DNA of 64,000 nucleotides, from positions 1,666,861-1,730,860 of the forward strand of contig CM020501.1 in NCBI GenBank assembly GCA_009823395.1. Reading direction: 5' to 3'. The notes beneath the pieces were generated by a model, which saw only the letters and a list, made by a program, of their open reading frames with translations, was not told the origin of the DNA and made no database searches. Below, piece by piece: positions 12,618 to 23,800 of this stretch (its first letter is position 1; every line of letters starts with the position of its first letter). The position numbers and the translations under genes were made by a program. Source of the DNA: Thamnaconus septentrionalis (lineage: Eukaryota; Chordata; Actinopteri; Tetraodontiformes; Monacanthidae).

Positions 12618-12857
12618 CGGACTCTAGCTTAATCCGCCTGCACCTTCGTGTGTTCGCGTCCATTCCCCTGCCGTTTGCGTCCGCGTGACCCAGACTGCGG
12701 AGAACGTCAGAGAGGGAGGGGCAGGCCAGGGGGAGAGAGTCAGGTAAGGCGGAAGGGCGGAGAAATTGCAGGAGTAGAGACACCTGTCCCGCAGGTGAGC
12801 GCAGGTCGAGCCAGGGGACCGAAGTGAATAGAAGAAAACGGAGCGTGAAAGGCGAAA

Positions 12858-15800
12858 AGTAAGTAGTTTAAAGACGTATTGTTATAACGAATTATTGTTG
12901 TTGTCTAGAAGCTTTTAAGGCGACTTCCGGTTTCTGTTTGCCATCCTCGCGAGGTTCCGGTTCCACTGCGTCCGCCTCTAATGACGGCCGATTTTCTTTT
13001 TAACATCACTTATCACTAAATTATTTCGCAATGAACATGTGTTTTCAAGTCCAACCATCCTGCAGGTGGTTTCTGAAAGGGTTCAGTCATTATTCTTCGT
13101 TCGCAATGCAGATGGATGGCATTTTCCCCTTCCACTCTGTTTTCTCCTCACACATAATAGATGTACTTGTACTGCGTAACATTATTGCCAGTCACGTCAT
13201 TTTTCACGAGCAAAATTGGAATTTAAGCCCATAATCACAGCTGATTGGGACAGCAGTCGGTGTCTGCTGAAATGGGGTTTAGGGTACAAAACAGATCCGT
13301 CAAGATTTAATGGATTTGTTTTGCATATTTTCAGTCACTTGAGTCCTAAAGACCCACAAACACCTTTGAATTTCCCCCCACAAACAAGCCAGTAGTCTCA
13401 ATGCTACTATTCCACCTGCGAGTAAAGCCAAGCGCCTTAGCCTAGCACTCTTATTCTCAGCACGCTAGCATCCAGCCAATAGTATAACAACATCCAAATC
13501 TTTGCCAGGTTATTCTTTAGCTCAAGCACAAAAAAGCACTTTTCTTCCCCCAAGAGAAATTCCAAATAACGGGTTAAAAATCAGCCATTCTGGCCTTCAG
13601 GCTTCACACCGGAGCGGTCAATCTGCGGCAGAGAGAGAGGGACGGCTCTGCAAAATAACCACTTCCTGCTGCATCCAGCACATTCCCGCCGTGTGACACA
13701 AGAGCGCAGCCTCCACATCCCGCCATCAGCTGAGCCGAGCCACGTGTGCCAAACAAAAGTCTGCTGCAGCTCAACAACCCCCTGCCTGAACTCCACTGGT
13801 AGCGCAGAGGTCAGCAGGCCTGAAATAAAATCAAATTACATTGAATAAAAGAAAGAAACCAACAAGATTACATAGTCACAAATCAAAAGCTTCCTCATGG
13901 CGCCAATGATGACATTAACTAATCATCACTTCCCAGTTGCCAGTGGCGACGTAGTCTAACTACATCTTGTCCGTAGCCACTGCTGTGCTTTAATGTAATG
14001 TAGTGCTTAATGCTGTTCAGTTCTGCATCCACACTAATATAGACCTTAGTCTAGATCAGGCATGGGAAAACTACGGCCCGGGGGCCATGTATGACCTGTT
14101 AAGCTTTTTAATCCGGCCCTGCAAACTTGAAAAAATAATATTAATCGTATTAAGTCATAAAATAGGTGTATTTCATCCATTTTGTCAGTGTTTTAAGAGT
14201 CATTTCAATATAGAGCTTAATACCGTGAGGCTTCAAAGATACTCGAAGACGGGTTTCTCTGAAAACTGTAAAAATCTTTGTCGTTTTGGCCTTGCACTTA
14301 CACAAAGTCTGCGTTTTCATTGAAAAAGGGGCCGTACATTTTCATAAACGCTCTCCAGGGTTTGAAAGTCCAAAAACATTCATGTCATAGGTCCACCCTT
14401 ATCAGTACTGCAGCCTTTTCAGTCGTTTTCGTGAAAACGCTTTTTTTCCCAAAAATGTTTCAGAAAATGGTCGGTTTCAAAAAATGCCTTCTTGGTATAA
14501 TCTGGGCCTCAGTTCAGTTAAGGTTAACTATTAATGGAACCGAAAACAACCAAAGAAAAGTGCGGTGTGCAACAGGTGGCACTTTTCATGCACCACTAAG
14601 CGAGTTATTTGCCTGGATGGTCCTATTTCCTGGCACACCAAATGGACTACTGAGTCATTTTTCAATTTGAGCCGGAGACGTTTTTTTCTTCTTTTTTTTT
14701 CATAACACAGCTCTCGGAGAAAACATACAAATGGCAAAAACTGATTTTCACTAACAGGGGGCCAATGTGTAATGTGTTTTCTCAAAATAGACCCCGGATG
14801 CCTGTTACCCCATTTCGCACAATGCTTTCAAAGTTCATCGTCCAAGTAGGATTAGCGGAAACCAGGGAATTACTGCATAACAAGATAGTGAATCACTGCT
14901 GTATTCCAAATACCCCTTGCATTGCTCGATGAAGTCGCCCAGTGTCGACTCGGCCGTGACCAAATTTTCACATCTTCCTCGAGGCGACAGATAACAAGGA
15001 TTGATCTGCGTACGCTAATGCTGTTGTATAGCCATTGCATGATAAGTACGCATTTCCTTGTGGCCTACAGCTCGGGGGTAGGTAGGGACGGGTGGTTTCC
15101 TTGATCCTTGATCGAGCTAAATTTTAAATGCGCTCATTCAAATACTGTCATGAACACCATTAGCCAATTGTGATGAAGCACGGACAACAAACAGCATACC
15201 CTAAGTATAGCTTTTATTTTCCGGTAAGCAACAAATTGCCAATTCCTCTGTGTGCGTGTGTTGGCAGTGAGCAACCCCATTCCGTCCAACCTAAAGTCGG
15301 AGGCCAAGAAGGCGGCCAAGATCCTGAGAGACTTCACGGAGATCTCCAACCGCAACGGAGCGGACAAACTCATCCCTGGTACTAAAGAACAATGAAGGGG
15401 CTTTGTTTATTGTTGACCACAGGAGAGGGGAGGGATGGGAGTTTTTTTTTTTTGAGTGAGTTAATGTAATGCCACTAACACCTTTAAAAATACCTCTGCT
15501 CATCTTCTCATGACTTTTCCCCCCCTCAGTCGTCTGACAGCCCATGCGTCTTCTCAGATATTTGGAAGGCAATACTTGACATAAAAAGCTGCTCCAAGGC
15601 ATTCGTTCCTGTTGTTAAGGTTGCGTTTGTTGTAGGGATGTTAACAATTAATCAATTAATCGTCGATTAAGAAATTAATGAATTAAATGAAATTATTTGA
15701 AACATTTTTACACTGTTTTTTTTTTTTTTTGTTTTTTTGCTAAACGGCGTGTTGTTGCCAATAGAGGGCGCCATCCAGTTCGACTAGTTTGCTACGGTAC

Positions 15801-18800
15801 CATCTGCATAACTTACACCCAGCCGTGTTTTCGGGAGGAAACGCTTCGCCTTCACAAACTACAATGGCCGCCGCATTGGAAAGACGAGTATGTGATGACA
15901 GGAAAGCAGAGGGCATCACCCAGAGGATTTGCGGCATGATCGAGAAAATTATCAAGAGAAGCCGGCATTTTCACTGAAACCGCACTGACCAAAACCACAC
16001 AAACCGATCTTTTTTGGATACGCTGATGTCACAGCTGTAAACCCCTCCCCCGCCCTGCAACCTGAGTGGCCGTGAGGTGTGGACGACCACTCACCACAAC
16101 AACCACCACCTCAGGCAACGGACTAGTTACTGCTACTAATGATCAGCCTGCAGTCTTCCCATTAACTCTCTACTACAACAAACCGCAAACAATAGTGAAC
16201 AATAACACACGGTGCTCGTGGATCGATCGTGGATTGTGTGCAAAGTCAAACTAAACACAACGAAAGCGATTTGCAAACCTCCTGTTTTACTTTTTATTGA
16301 TTTTCTTTTGGGTCGCCGGACTGGGATATTGAGGCAGGAAACCTAGATGACAAAAAAATTAGCGAACCTTTACTGGCACGACTCCCAGTCAACCTTAACA
16401 TGTGCCTTATAAGGCTTTGTGTTCTAAAGTAACTCGAAGCAGAAGTACAACTGTCGTTTATCTACACCTCTTCATGAGCGATCTTTCTTTCTGTTCTCTG
16501 TGGTGCTAATGTTCTTAACAAGCTCCTGCTTCTTTAAACATGTCTTGCTTCAGGTGTTCTTCTTCTTCCTCCTTCAGGGAGTAAACTTGTGGCGCCGCAC
16601 CAGGCCTGGCTTAGGTACTACATTGTTTTCAATCGTTTCATGCGTCTCCATGTAAACGGTAACATTTTTGAAGACGGCTTCTTGTAAACAGTTTTTTTTT
16701 TAACAGTGTTTTACATGCAACAGTGTATTGGAGTACAGCAGTTAAAAGTGTGCAATTATTTTTTTATATATTTGATATTTTTGAGTGGAATTTATTTTGG
16801 TAAACTATGTAAATGCCAGTATCTATACCATATACCAACTGGTACTATAAAACATTCATTGGGGAATATAACATACATTTTTGACTCACTGAACATCACA
16901 CAGGGACAACATGAAGCCTTTTATGTGATTGGCTACTGCAAGTTTTATTAATGTTTATATCGGGCAGTTTATGCTACTGTGACTGAAGTAGATATAACAG
17001 TGTAGTGGCAGGAAAGAGCAATTCACCTGTAGATACTGTGTTGGTCATAATATACCTAGAACAAGTTACTTTTAAACAACTTTAAAAAAAAAAAAAAAAA
17101 AAAAAAGTAGAAATGTGACCCATTAGATTAAAGTCAGAGGATAAATGTTTAGGGTGTTTTACTGTTCTCTAATGTAAACATTGGCCACATTGGATCCTCA
17201 ACATTATTTAAGGGTTAAATAATGTTTTCCTTACACATTTTTTATTGTGAAATGTAGGTTCTCAGGAAAAATCGCTGCTTATCAATTAATCGTTAATCTC
17301 TTGATAAGGTCAATCAACGAATAATTAATGAATTCATCGATAATTTGCATCCCTAGTTTGTTGTCACCGTGCAGCCAGCTGAAATCTCATGTTGCGATCG
17401 TCAGAAAGGTTTCTGGGGGGTTTCTCTTTAGCGTTGGACATTTAGAGGCTCATCATCAGCTGTTGCTATCATCAATTTATTTATTTTTAATTGCAACTAT
17501 TTAGGACTGCAAGGATTAATCGACGTAATCGATTACGTTGACAACATAAATTTGTTGACGCAAAAATTGAATCGTTGACGCGTCGTGTTATTGTTATTGT
17601 AAATTGCTGAACAAGCAGTGCAGCACTGAGCGCTGACGGTGGTGTTGCTTGTTGTTTAAATCCTGCAAAAAAACAGAGAAGAAGAACGACTTCTTCTCTG
17701 AAAAGGCTCTTGAAAACTCAGACCCAAAGTTTAGAAAGTTTAGGAATATTTCATTGAAAATGAAGCAGCAAAGCATGTTGGATGCTAACTCGGTGAATCT
17801 CACCTAGCATTCCAAGGTAGCACTCCGGCGATTAACACCTTAAACACCGACACCTCGGAGTCTCTGTATCATCACGTACCGCAGAGAGGAGTTCACAAAT
17901 AACGTTGAGGATCGATGTTTCGGAGTTCTGTTTTAAATTACACGCTTCTTTGTTCATCAACCTATGACCCAAGTACAACGCGTTTTCTTCACACGTCGGA
18001 AAATCATGGAGAAAAGCTTGCTTAGTGAACGATTCTTCTCTGAGGTAAATGCGTACTTTAAGGCAGTAATTAGTGAATCACAGCCCCTGTCAATACTAGT
18101 GTTTATACTGAATTGGATCACTTTCACTTATCACTTATCAACTGTGTTATTTACCGCATATTCATTCAGTTTCATTCGATTTAAGTTGTAAGAAATGTGT
18201 TTTCGGTATTTAACTGTGATAAACATTGCATATAACCGTTAAATTGTGAATGAATATGCCTATGATATTTTACGTTGAAAAATATAACAATTATGTCACA
18301 GATAAATGCTTTGTGTGTAATTAGTTTTATATATTTGTTTAAAAACATATGCTGTCAGTGTACAACAGCAAAACACAGCTGTGAAGATTTAAGCAAGTTA
18401 GGTTAAACAGAAGTCCAAAATAGGTGGTGAAAATAAAGAAGATAATCATGACTAATCGAACTAATAGGACTAATAGACTAATCGAAAAATTAATCAATAG
18501 ATTAGTCGACAGCATTAAAATAAGTTGCAGCCCTACAACTATTGTGCAGTTTTCACAGAAATGTCTGGTCTATTTTGGGCGCCAGCCACGAGTGATTTGC
18601 ATCAAGCTGGACAGGAAGCCACTCAAAGAAGCACGAGAGAATCTGGTTAATTTTCAAAATGGGCGCGATTGACAAACGAGTATTTTGTGTTATTCTTGTA
18701 AGTAACAGGACAGGAAGCCAGAAACAAACAAGCGTGCTAACACAAGTGATGAGAAGTGAAATGGCCAACCTCGCATGCAAATAAGAAGGAATTGTTTTAT

Positions 18801-20432
18801 GTGTAAACCAAAATAAAATACAATGGCTTGAGAATACCTCAAGATTTTAAGGTTTTTTTGTAGAGTATCTGGACAGTTTAAGTATGTTATCCTTTTGGAA
18901 TGTTCCAATGAAGATAAAAATAGAATATTTCCACAAAGGAATTATTATTGTCCTCCCCAGTTTTTCCTAGAGTATAAGAAGCACAATAAATATCTTGTTA
19001 AGTTGCATAAAGGGTAAAAAAAATTGCATTTGATTTGCGATTAATCGTGACTTAACTCAGGACACTATTGCGATGAAAAATTTGAATCGACTGACAGCCC
19101 TAATAGAAATTTAATTGCTCGCTTGAATATCTTGAAGAACAGCAACAAGGTTTCATACCAAAGCGGTCATTAAAGTAATCGTACCCTCAGTGTTCTTCAT
19201 TTTTGACCTGTGATAAGAACAGACAGAGGTCGGCTTTTTTTTATTTTTTTTTTTTTTTACAACTTTTTTGTACAACAGACGTGTTGGCGCTGAACGTGGG
19301 CCCACCAATTTTAATGTAATGCACCTTTTGTTTTCTCGTTTTGTGTGTGTGTGTGTGTGTCTGTGTGTTGCAGCTCATGTGATTGCAAAGGCCGAGGGCC
19401 TGGCCATCATCTCTGTCATTAAGGCCGGCTTCCTTGTCACAGCCAGAGGGGGCAGCGGTGTTGTGATCGCCAGACTGGCCGACAGACGTAAGACAAAGAT
19501 CTGAATTTCTTCTTCTTCTTCTTCTTCTTCTTCTTCTTCTTTGGTTTTCACTATCTGATTTGCGTTTTTTTGGGGCCACTGAATGCTCCTCTTCTTCCTC
19601 CTTTGAAGTCAGACGGGAAGCTGTTATTTGTCGGGAGTGGTAAGGATGTTTTTTTGCGTGGCCCCGGCTCCAGATAAAGTGGCTCGGAGCCGCCTGCGGC
19701 GCGGGCCGCTGCCGATCAGCATGCAGTCATCTGATGTCTCACTGATGTTATTTGGCCCTTGCCGGCGATGGGATCTGACATCCCGGTGGCAGATCGCTAG
19801 AGATTTCTGTACCGGCCTGCAGGCCCAGTTCCTGACTCGGTGCTTCTGCAGAGGCTTTCTGGTGGTTTCACGGCAAGTTTGCAGCCGCCACCAGTCAGAA
19901 AAATTCACACTTATTTTATTTTTAGCCTCTCCATAGTTTTGAAAGAGAGAACAAAGGTGGAGGAAGGATCCGATGAGGTTGAATGACAGGAGGGGTTTTA
20001 GAGGTCATGATGTTGACTGGACGTGTTTAAATATGTTTTGTGTCTTGAGGTAGTCGGGACAGAGGTGGGGCGGGGGGTTAAAAGTGGATGGATGGATGGA
20101 TGGAAACACTAACCTGCGCGTGTGCACAACACAATGCGACTTGGGCCATATACAAAAATAGAAAAGATCAATTTCTCCCTGGGGGGCAGAAATGCCATGT
20201 TTGGGGATTCCGATTCGACAAGGTGGGCCGAGTGTCTTCATGATGGCATCACATGATGTGCTGCTCATTGGCACACCCTCCTCTTTGTACTCTTTGCTTT
20301 TTGTATGTATGTATAACTATATATCCATCTGTATATCTATACATATATTCTATATATGTGTATAGATATATATATATGTGTGTATAGATATATATATATG
20401 TGTGTATAGATATATATATATATGTGTGTGTG

Positions 20433-20489
<57 letters not shown>

Positions 20490-20506
20490 ATGTATATATG
20501 TATGTA

Positions 20507-20572
<66 letters not shown>

Positions 20573-20802
20573 GATGGATGGATGGATAGAGAGTGATCAA
20601 AATACACTATTACTTAAATCTCCAATAGATAAAGGTACACAGTACACAGACAAAACCAGCCAGTAAAAGGGGTGTAAGACGGGTGTGTCGGTCCATTCCA
20701 GGAACGCCGAAGAGAACCATGCTTATTTTCTCGCCAAACTCATGACCGGTATGTTTTTACTTTGATTAAGTAAGAATTTTTTTTTTTCCTTCTTCTTTTT
20801 CC

Positions 20803-20888
<86 letters not shown>

Positions 20889-23800
20889 CAGGCTGGTCGG
20901 CGCCCTCGGCCATCGGTATTGCTGGTCTGGGAGGAGGCTTCGAGATCGGCGTGGAGGTCTGTGACGATGCGGCCATCAGTTTATTATTAATTCATTTATT
21001 CCCCTTATTTCAAGAACTAGCGGAACTTAGACAAGTCAACATCCAGGGGCCGCCGAACTGTGACAAAGCTGTCAGAGTGCAGTGTAGCCGCAAGAATGAG
21101 TTTCCCATGGAATCAAGTTTTTTGTTTCGATTTTGGAAAAAAAATCGAAACAAAAAAAATTAACAAATGTTGATATTTTTTGTTTTGATTTTTTTTTTTT
21201 TTTTTTCGATTTTTCCTCAGTCGTGCAACCCGACAAGGAGGAAAGACCTTTGACCTTTGATGAACAAGCTCCATGTTTGTTTTGGTTTTTTGTGAGTTTT
21301 TTCCCCCGCTGTTTTCAGGTGTCCGACCTGGTGATCATCCTCAACCAGCGACGGGCCATCGAGGCCTTCACCAAAGGTGGGAACTTGACCCTGGGTGGCA
21401 ACGCCACCGTCGCCGTAGGACCTTTGGGCAGGTGAGCACTTGTGCTATTGTGCCACCGCCACCGCTATTTCTAATTGGGGTAATTTCAGCTTTGGCGTTC
21501 TGCACTTCACTGATTTCAAGACGTGGTGTTTTGGAGGAAGAAGACGAGGAGTTTTGCCCTGCAGTGTCCGTGTCAGAACCGTCGGACAGGTTTTTTTTTG
21601 TTTTTTTTATGGAACCCAGTGAGTTGACATTTTAGGAGTGGGCGTGGCTAGGTGTCCGCCTCTAGGGCGATCAAACGCTTTTCCACATGATTACCAGCAA
21701 TATCGACTGTGTTGCGGCAGCGAAAACCCCGTCCGGAATGGAAGCAACGCACGTCACGCCACCGCAGCATCACATGACCTCAGTTGACCTCTGTTTCTGA
21801 AATCCACTGCATTCTGAGACAGAAACAAAAAACTGTAAGAATGCATACATGAGGAGCAGTGAAGAGAGAAGACAGTCGGAGCGAGAATCTGACCTTGAGG
21901 AATGCCGCAGGATTAGCATCGTAGCTATGAGCTTGTGATCCCTACCAGAGATAAAACTGTAAAACTCTGTTCTTTCCTTTTCTTTATCTCGCTCTCCCAC
22001 CAGGAACTTAGAGGCTGACGTGGCCCTTCGCAGCACGGCCGCCGTCTTCACTTACTGCAGATCCCGGGGCCTGTTTGCAGGCATCTCGCTGGAGGGCTCG
22101 TACCTAATAGAGCGCAAAGACACCAACAGCAAGTAGGCAGGCATGCACGCTACCCGCCCCTCCCACCTGACCGTATCTGACCTCACCTGACCTCACCTGA
22201 CCTCGTCTCTTTGCCAAAGGTTCTACTCGCGGAGCATCCGAGCATCGGCCATCCTGAACGGGGATGTTGAGCCTCCGACTGAGTGCGCCAACCTCTACCA
22301 CGTCCTGGAGGCCTACACCAATGCCTACACGGCCGACTGGACCAGCAAGAACATGCCTGCTAAGGTAAACGTGCTCACTGACTCTTTCTTCTGCTCCATT
22401 ATTATTAAACTCCATTATAACCCGTTTTATGAAATGATGATCTTGAGTGCAAGAAAATCAGTCAAGATGTGCTTCACAACTATGGCAACGTTTTAGTGTT
22501 TTAACGGAAACCATTTCCAATGTCTAATTAAAAAGTTTGGGAGAATTATTGTAAAATTGAAATATGAAACATGGTTCATCTCACACAACTAAGTGTGATT
22601 ATAACATAAAGCTTTGTTTTAGAATTTTTTATTTTTATTTTAAAGCATTCAACTTCTGTAACAACAGCCAATTACACACTTGATATTCATTCTCTAAAAT
22701 CACATTCAATTGGACAATCAAGGCAAACAACTGTCAAATCTGTCCTGTCACGTGTTCGGCGCATCCTGACTGATTAACTAGTGCATCCTGCGCTAGTACT
22801 GTTCTTGGAGCATTCCAGAGGATTATTTCATGAAGTTTCTTAAGATGCAGTTCAATGCAGAAATGAGTCAGTGACCCCAAACTCTTGAACGGTAGTGTAT
22901 GCCAGCTGTAAACCCAGTGAAAGGTGCATCCAGAGGCCAAGTTTTGGGTTTTGTTTTGTTTAGTTTTTCCTTTTTTGTTTCTTTTTATGAAGTGACAATC
23001 TTCAGGGAGACTCTATTTAATCTGCAGCAAACACAGCAGTTGGTTTTCTGGTCCGACCCGTTCAACAGCCTTCTCGTAAAGTGTCTGGTGCGCAGGGAGC
23101 TGGCAAGACGTGGGCGAGCTGTCAGCCTCAGTGATTCAACTCCTTCTTGCGGCACCCGATTAAAAAAGGAAAAGAAGGTTTATAAGCTGCCGGGGAAGTT
23201 TACAAGCTGAATAAAAGATAAACTTTCCTGGAGCAAACACACACAGTGTTTTTGCTGCTTCTGCACCCAAGGATTGTTGGAATTTGATAACATTTCCATG
23301 CTGTCTTGGACACGGAATCTAGTCCCATTCATTCATGTTTGTCCGAGGAATTCTGTTTTTGTTGAACCCCTCTCTCTGTTTCTCTCACTCCAGCTGTCTT
23401 CAGCCCCGTCCAGACCTTCAGCTCTGCCGCAGCACAGGCCAGCAAGCAGCTACGACAAGCCACCGGCCGCTGCAGGTGACTTCTCATATAACATATATAG
23501 ACATGTGTAATTATTTTTTCTCTGCACCCCTCAAAGTGCAAAAGAAATGCGGTTTGTGTTTGCGTGTGTGCAGGTGCAGGAACAGGAAGTAAAAAATCCC
23601 TCTACCCCAGCATCTCCGTTTATAAATCGGAGACCACAGGTAAAAACCAAAAGAAAACTGCAAACCACTTCTAGTTTGTTCCTTCTTGTTTCGTCTTCAT
23701 TTTTCAATCAAGTGGTCACAGCGTTGAACTGCAACTATGAAACAGGCCCTGAACGTCCCTCGCGAAAATGTCTTACTTATTTCTTATCCTTTGCTTCCAT

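Noticed and set aside
14320..14800. Possible further transposon (gttttc...gaaaacgc words)
   Set aside because: Matching inverted ends or a target duplication could not be located, so it was not called as a feature.
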